Source: Globisporangium splendens (Eukaryota; Oomycota; Peronosporomycetes; Pythiales; Pythiaceae). Taken from it: a stretch of DNA of 64,000 nt. Position 1 is the first letter of the stretch. The number at the start of each line of letters is the position of its first letter. Shown here one piece after another: positions 1 through 10,263 of the stretch. The notes beneath the pieces are model-generated. The model was not told the DNA's origin. It ran no database searches and saw only the letters and a program-made list of their open reading frames with translations. The stretch covers positions 372,001-436,000 of the forward strand of contig VFIW01000042.1 in the NCBI GenBank assembly GCA_006386115.1. The letters run 5' to 3'. A program made the position numbers and the translations under genes.

Positions 1-870
1 TGATCGCCTGGCTGCGTGCGTGCTTCAAGGTCGGCTGTACAAACCAGTGCAGCTCAACGTCGCGCTCGAGCCCAGCAGCGCTGTCGCAGAGGACACAACG
101 GGGAACTCCATTCACGGCTACTGCGTTTGTGCACGCATCGGAATGGTGCTGGATCCGACGTCGTACAAAGCGTACCGTGCAACACGCAATACGCTCACCG
201 AGACACTCGACAACATTTTTACAAGCTGCTCAATACTCGATACAACGTCATCCATGGTGCGCTCCGAATCGTCGACGATGTGCACAACTCGACCATGACT
301 CTGCTGCCGAAATCGTTGCCGATGTTGATCATGCCGTACTGGGACAATGGCATCACTTCGCGGTATACCATTCCAGGCTGAGACGGCAGTGCGTGCATGT
401 TTCGCCTCTCTGGCAAGTACGAGACGCCGGGTGACATGGCTATGATCTTAGAAGGAGTCTCGCGATCTAACCGTGAGAACAAGACCATTGAGTGGCTCGG
501 TGGTGTGTGGTGCAACGGCTGGTACGAAGACCTATCTGGGGCGAAATGGTACGCCGACATCTCCAGCACGAGCCAGAATCCCAAGTACATCTTCCACCGG
601 TAGTTCGACACGATCAACTTTCGCGAGCAAAATTGCGTCAACACGTCGGAATGTGATGATGTACCATTACTTCAAGGTTGGGTCGCCTTCCTCAGCATGA
701 CGCAGACTGCGAAGTGGCTCAACTCGATTGCGATTTCCAACAGATATCGCTACGGACTCTTCATCTACGAGGCGCTCCATGAAATCAAGTTCAAGAGTAA
801 GTACAGCATCGACCTGCTGATCTCGAATCTATCTCTTGGTGTGCTCTTGTTCCGATTACTGATCGCAATC
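1..870 (+). pseudogene. Decayed unrecognised protein-coding gene (left edge)
   Basis: Protein-like sequence runs through this stretch but not in one open frame. It starts in frame 2 (about 2-215), moves to frame 1 near 215, and then stays in frame 1 to about 870 apart from stops at 379-381 (TGA) and 601-603 (TAG). The residues after each stop keep the same coding character (for example WLGGVWCNGWYEDL before the second stop and INFREQNCVNTSECDD after it), which points to a mutated gene rather than chance frames. The last part, around 780-870, is hydrophobic and could be a membrane segment. I do not recognise the family. The gene continues off the left edge of the window, so it is also truncated here. 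Confidence 0.45.
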
Positions 871-1395
871 ACTGCTCTCCAGAACAGCGTTCGCGCTGGA
901 GAGAATAAACCAGCCGGAATCGGTCCAGGATGCGTGCCGCGCTCGAGGTACTTCACGTTGCTCCTGCTCTTGTTGCTCCCACGACTCAAGGCCACCATCG
1001 CTGCTGTTGGGAGTCGGTATGAAGGAACCTCGTGCACGATGTGCACGGGGATAGCGCGCGACGACCGACGCCAGAGCGCATACGGCGAGCATGAAAGGCT
1101 CTCTGCCACGAGCGACAAAAGACATTGAAACGAAACTCACTCGATTGTCAATTAGAGAATGGAAAAATGCAAGTAGCAGAACTCATTCCTGCTACGACGA
1201 CGTCAGTGCTGCGCATGCCTCGCACTTTCTCATGCACGCTGACTGACTTGTGGTAGTACTTTGTTTTCTTCTTTCACGTGGATGTTCTGTTGTTCAGCTT
1301 CCCGATGCGTGCGTTGCGGCAATCATACAAGTGCTACACGACCTTACTTATGGCGGGGCTTCCCATTATCCGGGTAACCTTGACCAGGCTTTCCC
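871..1395. other. Intergenic, no gene seen
   Basis: Short unrelated frames only. The hydrophobic frame from the preceding decayed gene fades into low-information sequence. I see no RNA gene or repeat here. Confidence 0.4.
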
Positions 1396-2415
1396 TAGTT
1401 ATCGTGGTCATGCTTGTCGTCGTCATGGTCATGCTCGCAGTCGTCGCTGTCCTTCTTGTCATGGTCGTGGTCATGCTCGCAGTCATCGCTGTCCTTCTTG
1501 CAATCGTCATGGTCATGCTCGCAGTCATCGCTGTCCTTCTTGCAATCGTCGTGGTCATGCTCGCAGTCATCGCTGTCCTTCTTGCAATCGTCGCGGTCAT
1601 GCTCGCAGTCATCGCTGTCCTTCTTGCAATCGTCATGGTCATGCTCGCAGTCATCGCTGTCCTTCTTGTCATGGTCATGGTCATGCTCGCAGTCATCGCT
1701 GTCCTTCTTGTCATGGTCATGGTCATGCTCGCAGTCGTCGCTGTCCTTCTTGCAATCGTCATGGTCATGCTCGCAGTCATCGCTGTCCTTCTTGCCATGG
1801 TCGTGGTCATGCTCGCAGTCATCGCTGTCCTTCTTGCATGGTCATGGTCATGCTCGCAGTCATCGCTGTCCTTCTTGCAATCGTCATGTCATCATGCAGT
1901 CGCGGCATCATGGTCATGCTCGCAGTCATCGCTGTCCTTCTTGCAATGGTCATGCTCGCAGTCATCGCTGTCCTTCTTGTCATGGTCATGGTCATGCTCG
2001 CAGTCATCGCTGTCCTTCTTGCAATCGTCATGGTCATGCTCGCAGTCATCGCTGTCCTTCTTGCAATCGTCGTGGTCATGCTCGCAGTCATCGCTGTCCT
2101 TCTTGCAATCGTCGCGGTCATGCTCGCAGTCATCGCTGTCCTTCTTGCAATCGTCATGGTCATGCTCGCAGTCATCGCTGTCCTTCTTGTCATGGTCATG
2201 GTCATGCTCGCAGTCATCGCTGTCCTTCTTGTCATGGTCATGGTCATGCTCGCAGTCGTCGCTGTCCTTCTTGCAATCGTCATGGTCATGCTCGCAGTCA
2301 TCGCTGTCCTTCTTGTCATGGTCATGGTCATGCTCGCAGTCATCGCTGTCCTTCTTGCAATCGTCATGGTCATGCTCGCAGTCATCGCTGTCCTTCTTGT
2401 CATCGTCGCGGTCAT
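1396..2415. repeat. 42-bp minisatellite, about two dozen units
   Basis: Tandem units of about 42 bp share the core CTCGCAGTCATCGCTGTCC on the plus strand. Variants differ in the few bases after CTTCTT (CAATCGTCATGG, CAATCGTCGTGG, CAATCGTCGCGG, GTCATGGTCATGG). On the minus strand each unit encodes a 14-residue Asp/His/Cys/Lys motif. The order of variants from about 1498-1790 recurs at about 2017-2310, so a seven-unit block has itself been duplicated. Right of 1892 the array is in frame with the secreted protein; to the left, after two in-frame TGA codons and an indel, the frame is lost. Confidence 0.9.
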
Positions 2416-2683
2416 GCTTGCCTCCCTTCTTCTTCTTCTGGCATCGCTTCACGTTCTGACCTTTGTCATCCCAACGGCACTCGTAGCCGGGGTCGGCACA
2501 GCACTTGCTTCCCGTCCAGTTCTGACCGTCACACTGAGATCCGTTCGTGATAGTGCAGCTGCCTTGGTCGTTGCCCTGAGAGCGAAGCGAGCGGTGAGGA
2601 GCTTCCACGGCTGAAACTTCAGCGAACCGAGTTGAGGCAGCAGCCAACGTGGCAAGCAGAGCGAGAGGTGCGTAGATCTTCAT
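1892..2683 (-). CDS. Secreted protein: CBM1-like domain plus Asp/His/Cys repeats
   Basis: 263 residues. The start at 2683 is chosen because it gives a clean signal peptide (residues 1 to about 21-27, MKIYAPLALLATLAA core); the frame stays open to 2857 but that extension has no such signal. RSLR stands at 31-34, a match to the oomycete RxLR translocation motif, although no clear EER follows. Residues 43-81 hold six cysteines and GQNWTG...CC...C, resembling a fungal-type family 1 cellulose-binding module. From about residue 90 to the end are 14-residue repeats of the type CKKDSDDCEHDHDD, very rich in Asp, His, Lys and Cys and possibly metal-binding. Inference: an extracellular protein with possible wall binding. 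Length is set by the minisatellite and should vary between strains. Its role is unknown, and the RSLR may be coincidental. Confidence 0.75.
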   Translation of the reverse strand: MKIYAPLALLATLAAASTRFAEVSAVEAPHRSLRSQGNDQGSCTITNGSQCDGQNWTGSKCCADPGYECRWDDKGQNVKRCQKKKKGGKHDRDDDKKDSDDCEHDHDDCKKDSDDCEHDHDHDKKDSDDCEHDHDDCKKDSDDCEHDHDHDKKDSDDCEHDHDHDKKDSDDCEHDHDDCKKDSDDCEHDRDDCKKDSDDCEHDHDDCKKDSDDCEHDHDDCKKDSDDCEHDHDHDKKDSDDCEHDHCKKDSDDCEHDHDAATA

Positions 2684-4387
2684 CGTGGTGAGATGACGTA
2701 AGAGATGCTTGGGTGGAGTGCGGAGACCGTAGCTGTTCTTGTAGCTTGTTGCTTGTGGCTGTCCAAGGAAATTTGGAAATGAGAGCAGAGCGGTTTGCCA
2801 CTCGAGGCGCGCAGCTCCAGAAGGAAGACCGCTTGGAAGAGGAGAGGACAACACCACCGTGTGGGACCAAGGGACGCGTTTGAGGCAACTCGACTGGATT
2901 CTCTGGGGCCATCAGCTCTCGCATTCACAGAGAAAACAATACTTCAAGTGGGTCAACACAGAGTTGGCAGGCGGATGAGTTAGGGAGCAAGTATTGCAGA
3001 TACCGCGCGACTACTGCCAAAGCAGCACTGCTGGCGTTAGCCTCCGAGTCGCGTAGTTGGGAGAGAGAGAGAGAGAGAGAGAGAGATGTGCGTCAGAATG
3101 TATCTATTGGCACTTTTTTTCCCGCGGCCCTTCAAGGTCGTTTCACGCGAATGGATCCGAATCATGCTTCAACTTGCGTCACACTCTTTTCGTTTCCCAC
3201 TACTTTTTTGTTTCCTGCAGCCATTTCGACTGCTGAGATCGCTCACTTCCGTGCATGTTGAAGTTCCGAACGTTGCTTTTGCCGCCACTCTCTCTCAGAG
3301 TTTCATCTCGCGACTCTCTCCAGTTGATGGGACAATGCAAAGAGTTCCTCTCTTTCCCACCACCCTCTGTACTTTGAAAGCAAACCAACGCACGGTACAC
3401 TTTATTTGAATTCACTGTACTGGTAGTATTGCTAAACACCCCGACGTTCGAACGACCCACTCTTCAGCTGCTTGGTGTGTGCTACTGCACAAAGATGCGC
3501 TGACGAGTAAGTAGGTGTCTGGGGTATGTCATCTTGCCATCGGATGCCTGCTACATCAAAAATTGTTGCATGTATACCTGGATGAACGGGCACACCAGCT
3601 GCAGCCACGTTCTACAATCACGTTCTGCAATCGTACTTGCCAATTATCGGCCAACCCCACAAGTGACCCTTCAGCTCATCCAACACCCAGACAAGATTTC
3701 AAGAGCGGACCCTTCGGACGGGCGCCCCTCGTGAAGATCTCAAGACAGAGAAGGGGTAGGCAAGTCGCGCCTCCCTCGTCCTGACTGATCGTCGCGGGTC
3801 GGTGCTCATGCGATCGCCGCCGACGGTAAAAGGACGAAGCAAGACGCCAGCCAGGACAAGCCCGCGAACTAAGCACTCACGCTCTGTTCGCGCCCCAGTC
3901 GCTGCGGCCACTGTGCCGTGCAACGACCTGGCGAAAGAAACGAAGACACAAACACACCCGCGAACGAAGAGCCCACGCGACGTTTGCACCCAATGCACGC
4001 TGTCACCAAGACGCGCAGTCACTGCTCGAAGACCCCTCAACCGCCGTCGTCACTAGACGTATGTCGAAAGAGACGCAAGAGCCGCTTCTAAGTGGCGTTT
4101 GTTCAAGGAGCGCAATTGCTGCCTCACAGCGACTAATCCGAAGCTGGGGTCACCGCGCATCGAAGAAACTTTACCACTCCGGAAGTGGACGTGACAAACT
4201 GGTTCGCGACTGTCAGAGATTCTGATGCGGACGAGCCATCGTCAGTGAGCGACCGGTTGAGCGTCACCACTTTCTACTCCTATATGTTTTCTTGCGTTTA
4301 TAGGGAAAGCGTTGAGAGTGCATTCCCTCCGCTTTTCACTATCCCCTTTTACTCAGTGACGAAACTGTTTCGGCAGTGTAACTCGTG
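2684..4387. other. Intergenic, upstream of the secreted repeat gene
   Basis: No convincing gene. The stretch holds the presumed promoter of the secreted repeat protein (just right of 2683) and a GA microsatellite at 3061-3086. The remaining frames are short and lack recognisable motifs. Confidence 0.4.
3061..3086. repeat. (GA)n microsatellite
   Basis: Thirteen perfect GA dinucleotides in a row. Confidence 0.97.
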
Positions 4388-4481
4388 GAATGGATATTGT
4401 AGTTCGCCTCGCGTAATATAAAAAGTTAGTTATAAGGTGAGGTATTTTTAGGTTCATCGTCGTGACCTACAATATCCATTC
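4388..4481. repeat. Short inverted repeat, 15-bp arms
   Basis: GAATGGATATTGTAG at 4388-4402 is the exact reverse complement of 4467-4481, with a 64-bp AT-rich loop. AGTTAG and CTAACT flank the arms at looser spacing. It could be a small MITE-like relic or a hairpin. No target duplication was identified. Confidence 0.6.
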
Positions 4482-4528
4482 TCCTAACTAATCTTCTTTA
4501 CGAATTTCATATAGGAGTGTAAATGTGT

Positions 4529-4999
4529 CTATAGCGCGGATTGCACTAGATCACTTGCAAGTGCTAAATAATCTTTGACCAGGATGGCATGTTCTCTTCG
4601 TCCTATGTGAGGCTGCCTTGTGTTGTCCAATGACCTTGGATCTTCCGAACTTCGCATAAGCCAATGTATGACGTCGTTGTCAAGATCCTGGGTGAGATTG
4701 TTGAAAGCAGCTCTATCAGTTGGGAAGTGAACCTGCGTTGAGGTTCTGGTATCCATGGCTAGGTTGGCGGCCGAGTCCGCCATCTTGTTGAAGGCGCGGT
4801 AGTGATGGTCGCGTAATATAATATACCTCACTACCAAACCAAAAACCAAACGCTCTGCAATCCCAAATACTTCTTCCTGCACGACGAGCTGTCGTATCGC
4901 TTGGCGCATGAGAGCTTGAGGAGCAACTGTCATCAATGCTTCGGGTAGGCTGAGTGTTACATTATTCACGGCTTTCATTTTGGCTGCTATAACATGCAA
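4529..4999 (-). mobile_element. LINE relic: C-terminal RNase H fragment
   Basis: An open frame of 156 codons whose middle (NKMADSAANLAMD) matches the RNase H C-terminal segment NKMADLLANMAMN of the longer LINE frame at 7356-8555. The following residues, up to DNDVIHWLMRSS, match that element's DNDIGATPSQLRNTS in spacing. The catalytic aspartates and the reverse transcriptase are absent, so this is a truncated remnant, oriented opposite to the LINE at 7-8.5 kb. It lies immediately left of MIF-A. Confidence 0.7.
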
Positions 5000-5197
5000 C
5001 TTGTCACAAATGACTCAATTACGTAATTGCACACGCTTACGGAATCAGATGTGTGAATGACAATTGAGGAATGATTATGGCCACAATGTTTCCGATTTAT
5101 TCGTAAACTTCGTACCTCAAACTGTCACAATATATCCTCTTTTGCCACACCTACTTGTCCTCTCATCTGAGGAAGGACGGACCAACACCTCAACAGC

Positions 5198-5217
5198 TCA
5201 TTTCCGAATCGACCAGC
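5198..5217 (+). promoter_or_regulatory. Initiator-like core promoter of MIF-A
   Basis: TCATTTCCGAATCGACCAGC begins 67 bp before the ATG. It fits the oomycete initiator plus flanking promoter region pattern (YTCANTYY followed by an AAWTT-like box) and is matched upstream of the other MIF copies. Confidence 0.5.
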
Positions 5218-5264
5218 TCAATCTGAAGCTCCAGCGCGCATTTCCCCAAGCAGTAAAGCCCCTC

Positions 5265-5726
5265 ATGCCGTTCGTCCACGTCTCCAGCAACGTGCCAAAG
5301 ACCGGCGTTGACACCGCGAACGCGATCCGCGTGCTGTCCAAGAGCTTATCGGTCGCGCTCGACCGCCCCGAACCTGCCGTCATGGTGAAGCTGTCGCTCG
5401 ACCAGTCGATGCTCTTTGCTGGCTCGGATGCGGTACGCAGCTTGCGTTTCTTTTAGTTTGCATGTTGTGATCACTGCCACCCCGCGTGCGCGCTCAATAT
5501 CATTACATGGTGATGCTTGTCTGCTGCATAGCCATGCGCGTTCATCCATATCCGCAGCATCGGAAAGATCGACACGGAGCGCAACCCAAAGACGGTGCAG
5601 GCGCTGACCGCGACGGTGACCGAGTTGCTGGGCGTGCCAGCTGACCGCGTGTTCATGAACCTGGACGACATCGCCACGTCCAACTGGGGAGCGCAAGGCA
5701 CGACTGTGGACAAACTCCAGATCTAA
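5265..5726 (+). CDS. MIF-like tautomerase-fold protein, copy A
   Basis: Exons 5265-5432 and 5532-5726 around a 99-bp GT-AG phase-0 intron give 120 residues, close to the usual 114-120 of the macrophage migration inhibitory factor / D-dopachrome tautomerase family. These proteins form trimers; in animals they act as cytokines and tautomerases through the N-terminal proline. The product starts MPFVHVSSNVPK, and residues across the exon junction (GSDA-PCAFIHIRSIGKI) align with human GSSE-PCALCSLHSIGKI. Pro after Met is kept. The residue equivalent to human Lys32 is Arg, and the CXXC motif is reduced to one Cys. The C-terminal half has VPADRVFMNLDD, as in family strands and helices. No signal peptide is seen. 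It is the leftmost member of the cluster and the most distinct of the clustered copies in exon 2. Confidence 0.92.
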
Positions 5727-6849
5727 GCTGCACGAGATCAATGCAAAGTGCATGCGAGAAGTCGCAACAAGGACTCAACAGCAGAACAACAAAATAAAAC
5801 AATCGCAGCTTGACTGTGAACGCATTGGATGGATTCATCTGCCACAGAATTGACGTAAAAGCGACAAAAATAACTAAGAATAAGCGTTGAACTGTACCCA
5901 GTCATTTGTAAGTAGAATGCATTGTTCCCTATGACTCTATCCCTTGCTAACTATTGCGCCGAAGACGACGCGGTGGAGGACAGAGGAGCATACCGCTGAA
6001 TTCCTCTTCACTAGGTGTTGGAGGTACTCTGCACGATGCTACATATGCGTTTGCTTGTTTGCACCTAGTAGTAGTTGCAACGATGCTCGCAGGCGCAAGC
6101 GGAATGCATCGCTGCCATGCTGCGACGAACTCGCTGAGCGTCCCTTCTAGTGTTATTTCATAGCGTCATCCGGCATTCTATGCTTAACCTGCACTAAAGA
6201 GCAATGGTATCGAAAAATTACCGGTTTGTGCTTGCATTTGAGGGTTTGGTGCAGAGACCGCACCAGTGGAGATATTCGAAGCCCTCTCAGCGAAGTAGCG
6301 TGTATCACCAAACGCGGTCAACAGAGTGGAGATTGAATACGAAGTGCGATTAATGTTCGCAGCTCTCTACAACGGGATGCGGATTCTTGAGAAACCAAAA
6401 AAGCGAACACCAATTACCCAACACTCAACGGAGAAGAAGCGGACGCGCTGGTGGACTTTTTCCGTCTACTGGCAATTGAAAAGGGAAAATCCTTTCCGGA
6501 GTGGAAGCGGACGATCCAAGATTTATGCAAGGATACGCACCGGTCATCGTGGACAGTGGTAGCGCTTATCCAAAAGAGAATTGACCAGAACAGGCTTGCA
6601 GAAGAAACCAAGGCTTCGCCATGGGGTTCGCAAACGAGCACCAACAGTCAAACAAAAGTCAAAGAGCAAGGTACCCAGCCCTTCACCTTCCAATCGGCCA
6701 AATACTTGGAGGAGGAACAACGCAACATGATCCGACACTGTAAGCAAAAGTTCGAGTACTCACTGACCCTGCGCCAGCCAACAACGGTGGAATGGGAAAC
6801 CATGCTGGCGATCCTGGAAGGCGAACTCCTGATTTAACACCTGCTCCAA
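5727..6849. other. Intergenic, possible LINE-derived debris
   Basis: No recognisable gene. An open frame of 128 codons at 6451-6837 (charged, with EEEQRNMIRHCKQKFEY) has coding-like character but no known motif. It may be part of the LINE that follows or an unrelated relic. Confidence 0.3.
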
Positions 6850-8555
6850 TTCCTACGGCGAGTGTGCGATGGGGACACCCTCTTTCGCTTCCAGAATACC
6901 ATCCCAGCTCAAGTCGAAGGAGAGCTGGTCGGCAAGTTGTCGGATGCGACGCAAGTTTACAAAGACCAACAGTCGACCGGACGGATCGTGGAAGCCATCT
7001 TGCAAGCAGCAAGATTCCGCAATGACGGCAAAATGGAGCTCAGCGACGAAATGGGACTGAACGACGATCTCCTTCCGACGCCAATTGGTGCAACTCAAAT
7101 CCGTGCACCCGACGGAGACAACCGGAGAGCGACCGGAGGCAGACAGCGTATGGAACAGGCAATTGGGAGCGGACGGACTACAGGATGCAGAATCGAGATC
7201 CAGGTACAAAATTCAGCTTTTGAACACTGCTCGCTCAATGAATATGGCCATGTTTTTAGAATACTAGAAGCAGACGACAGGCAAGCGATTCCACGCCTAC
7301 CCACTCGATAAATACGGTCCAAGATCCCACCATTCACAGCTGTGGGAGGTGCTCTTTGAAGTGGAATCATGTCCAAAGCGCTTATCGATATCAACCGAAT
7401 TATTTGGCGAGGGCGAACGGTCATCCTTCACCACGTATCTCAGCACCGAATGGCACACATTCGGAAAGGATCGAGTCTTCGGCGTGTCCAAGCAATGCCG
7501 GATGTGGGGAGACAAAAGAAACTGTCTCACACACAGTCTGGAGTTGCAAGCGTGCACAAGCCGCATGGACGGTCTTCCTCGGGCGATGGATGAGCCGAAC
7601 ATTGACGAATCAAGCACTCAACCTCTTCCTGCCTCATGCTTCCAGCCGCACAGCCCCGCCAGGTCAACGATCTTTGCTCTGGGATTTGGAAAAGCACTTC
7701 GGGTTCATTACTCCGGAACATTCGACCGCTCTACAGAAACTTTGGTTTATCGTCACATCAAGCATCCCAGTATTGTTGTGGAGAACGAGAGTGGAAATAG
7801 TGCATGAACGGCAACACGCCACTATCGAAGAAAGTACCCAGCGAGTGTGGACAGCGTGTGTGATGCAAGTGCGGGCCGTGGCTCATCGGATGAGAACGCT
7901 CAAAGGAGAAAAGATCGATGCTACTTGCCTGAGCCAACTGCTCAGCGCACTGGAGAGACAAGACTTGTCGCGCCAACTGGAAGCATGGCGTTTGTATTTC
8001 GATGGAGATGCACGCGGCAACCCAGGTCCAGGAGGTAGCGGATGGGCATTCATCTTCCTGAATGAACACAGCAACCGATGGGAACTCAAAGCGTGCGGCT
8101 ATGCGTACATGGAACCGGAAGTCACGAACAATTGGTGCGAGTACAGCGCACTGAAAGATGGCCTGGCATACAGTGCACACTACCTACAGCACTATGAAGT
8201 CAAGTTGGAAGTCTTCGGAGACAGCCAAATGATTATCGCAGCCCAGAACGGGTTCGCCTCAATACGCCAGACCAAGTTGCAGCCACTAGCAGTTCGGGTA
8301 AATCAAATCATCGCCAACTTTGCGTGGACCTCCTGGAATCACACAAAACGAGAACAAAACAAGATGGCCGATCTTCTCGCCAATATGGCAATGAACTCCA
8401 AGAGTGCGAAGATACTCACCGACGAATCGCGGGGAAATGATCAAGTTGTTATGTCCCAAGTCGCAGCTCTACTCGACAATGATATCGGTGCCACACCGTC
8501 ACAACTAAGAAACACCTCACTGTCAGCAGTGCTGACGAGACTCAGGAATTCTTAA
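6850..8555 (+). mobile_element. Non-LTR retrotransposon (LINE) 3' part
   Basis: The 3' end of a LINE. The intact frame at 7356-8555 carries the zinc-binding and RNase H modules. Between 6850 and 7355 several overlapping frames (for example 6862-7311) look like frame-shifted upstream coding sequence, though I cannot place the reverse transcriptase catalytic motif. The element is therefore 5' truncated or heavily decayed. The sequence from about 8010 through MIF-B is repeated in inverted orientation at about 12413-13970. Confidence 0.65.
7356..8555 (+). CDS. LINE ORF2 fragment: zf-RVT and RNase H domains
   Basis: 399 codons, used here as an open fragment; the first ATG may not be a true start. 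About residues 45-70 hold CPSNAGCGETKETVSHTVWSC, a CxxxxxC-H-C zinc-binding motif found after the reverse transcriptase of many LINEs (zf-RVT). The C-terminal third is a type I RNase H domain: YFDGDARGNPGPGGSG with the first catalytic Asp, EYSALKDGL with the Glu, VFGDSQMI with the second Asp, and HTKREQNKMADLLANMAM with the last acidic residue. All four catalytic positions are present. No endonuclease or reverse transcriptase is joined to it, so it is not an autonomous element. It ends at a TAA that is followed by the upstream DNA of MIF-B. Confidence 0.8.
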   Translation: MKWNHVQSAYRYQPNYLARANGHPSPRISAPNGTHSERIESSACPSNAGCGETKETVSHTVWSCKRAQAAWTVFLGRWMSRTLTNQALNLFLPHASSRTAPPGQRSLLWDLEKHFGFITPEHSTALQKLWFIVTSSIPVLLWRTRVEIVHERQHATIEESTQRVWTACVMQVRAVAHRMRTLKGEKIDATCLSQLLSALERQDLSRQLEAWRLYFDGDARGNPGPGGSGWAFIFLNEHSNRWELKACGYAYMEPEVTNNWCEYSALKDGLAYSAHYLQHYEVKLEVFGDSQMIIAAQNGFASIRQTKLQPLAVRVNQIIANFAWTSWNHTKREQNKMADLLANMAMNSKSAKILTDESRGNDQVVMSQVAALLDNDIGATPSQLRNTSLSAVLTRLRNS

Positions 8556-9057
8556 ACTGTATGTAGATCATAAGTTCAATAGAATTACCTTCTCTCTCTC
8601 CCAAACATAAATCTAGACGTATAGCTTTCCTATTCCATGTAGCCACAGACGAAAATCCCCGTCCAGAACGGTGTTGTGATTACTTTTAAGTAACCAGAAC
8701 ATCGTACTCTGCTAAAAGAGATTTTGTAGGCGATAAACTGACACCTGGCGAGATTTTGGGTCTGGGAACACTGAGACTTCCTCTGGAAAGTAAACTCGAT
8801 TGATTGTGTCATATTTGTTCGTCTATTGTACCTGGCGAAAGCTTTCAAGTCATCAAATCTTCTATCCCCTCTGTTGGTTTGTCGCTTTAGAGTAATCGAT
8901 TAACAGTGATGGATGAGGAGTATGATGCCAAGGCGTGGTAGTGCAGCATAAGCATTGAACGTCATGTCCATCACCCACATCACTGCACATAGTAATTGCT
9001 GACTCCGTGCTATCCTTTTGGGGTAGGAGGAGGTGGGATCGTGACCACGGCAACACC
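8556..9057. other. Upstream region of MIF-B, repeated three times in the window
   Basis: Non-coding DNA between the LINE end and MIF-B. It recurs with small differences, inverted, at 12930-13434, and again in direct orientation upstream of MIF-G at 18210-18660. Short frames in it are shared by all three but show no protein motif. Confidence 0.7.
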
Positions 9058-9060
9058 GGC

Positions 9061-9080
9061 TCATTTCCAAATTGACCAGC
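9061..9080 (+). promoter_or_regulatory. Initiator-like core promoter of MIF-B
   Basis: TCATTTCCAAATTGACCAGC, preceded by GGC, starts 71 bp before the ATG and fits the oomycete initiator/flanking-region consensus well. Confidence 0.55.
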
Positions 9081-9081
9081 C

Positions 9082-9117
9082 CCCAAGTACCCCAAGTACC
9101 CCAAGTACCCCAAGTAC
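9082..9117 (+). repeat. 9-bp minisatellite in the MIF-B leader
   Basis: Four head-to-tail copies of CCCAAGTAC lie between the initiator-like box and the ATG. The related genes MIF-D and MIF-G have only two units, one of them variant, at the same place. Confidence 0.92.
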
Positions 9118-9131
9118 TCAACTCAGCAGTC

Positions 9132-9595
9132 ATGCCATACATCCACCTTACGAGCAACCTACCAAAGACCGGTGTTGACACCGCCAGTGTCGTCAGCGCG
9201 TTGTCTAAGAGCATGTCGCTCGCTTACGGAGTCCCAGAAGCAGTCGTAATGGCGATGCTCACCCTGGACGAAACGGTTATATTCGGCGGCTTGGACGCGG
9301 TACGCTGTGTAGCAAGTATTGATCAACCACGCTTGAATGTCAAATTCTGTAATCTAATGTCGTTCATGGGTTTGTGTGCATTGTATCTATTCTGTAGCCA
9401 TCTGCGTACCTCCAGGTCCGCACCATTGGTAACGTCGACAAGGAACACAACGCCAAGAATGTGCAGGTGCTGACGGCGAAGGTGACAGAGCTGTTGGGCG
9501 TGCCAGTCGATCGTGTCTTCATCGTCATCGACGACATCCCTGCGGTCAACTGGGGAGTGCGCGGCATCACTGTGGACACTTTCCTTGGTAAATAA
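9132..9595 (+). CDS. MIF-like tautomerase-fold protein, copy B
   Basis: Exons 9132-9299 and 9398-9595 (intron 98 bp, GT-AG, phase 0) encode 121 residues starting MPYIHLTSNLPKTGVD. The position of human Lys32 is Val (AYGVPEAVV), and the exon 2 start is PSAY, so both cysteines of the CXXC motif are missing. The C terminus is VDTFLGK. The coding sequence and the 0.5 kb upstream are nearly the same as MIF-D and MIF-G, but the 3' flank after the stop is unrelated. Loss of Lys32 suggests tautomerase activity, if any, is altered; this is inference from the animal enzyme. Confidence 0.92.
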
Positions 9596-10263
9596 GTGAC
9601 ACCTTAAGAGTGACGACGATGGGTGTTGCAAGCACCAAACAAAAAGAAAGTATACAAGCAACTGCATAAACCCATACAAACACCTGTCTCTGCTCGTCAT
9701 AACTTCTTTTTCATATACATCCTCACAAAGTCTCTGCCTGTTATAGCATCGCTTCCTGCTTGTCGTCTTGTCGCCACCCTGCACCAGAGGTTTGCTTGCC
9801 TTGGTCGCCCTGCAGAAACGAGTACGTGCCCGTCGTTGTGTCCCTGGAGATGACCAGCTTATCTGATGAAAAAATGCCAGATTTGAAAGCGCAGCAAGTT
9901 TCTGCGACTATATAGCGCACTAGTCAAGCGGTACGCGACAATACCCATGGTTCGATCTTAGCACATAATTAGCGCGCACGGTACAAAGCGGCAAGGATAG
10001 CTGCTATAAGAGTTTGAGTTCCTCAAGTGCAAGGACCGACCGCACTACTGGTGTCACAGGATGGATTATCTAGCCACCGTTAAAAGAGTCCCTTTTCATC
10101 TCACCAATATTCGGCTTGGCCAATGACGGGTTGAAGTGCATAAAAAAACACTCAAACAAGAATTGAAAGTGCGAAGACGATTGCTCTATATTCAGTGGTT
10201 TCTTGGCGCAATCAACACTTGAATCGAATGCACGTGCCACTATACCACCTCGTTATCTCTTGT
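9596..10263. other. Intergenic between convergent MIF-B and MIF-C
   Basis: No gene recognised. The two MIF genes point towards each other across this 668-bp spacer. The left inverted arm begins exactly at 10264. Confidence 0.45.

Noticed and set aside
1396..2415. CRISPR-like regular repeats
   Set aside because: The units abut with no unique spacers and encode a protein; this is a eukaryotic minisatellite.
1250..2614. Long plus-strand frames of 378-454 codons through the minisatellite
   Set aside because: They are translations of the 42-bp repeat in other frames. The minus-strand frame has the signal peptide and cysteine module, so these are shadows.
9904..9966. tRNA-like stretch with GGTTCGATC
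   Set aside because: Only a T-loop-like box is present; the acceptor and D stems do not pair and the length is too short. At most a relic.
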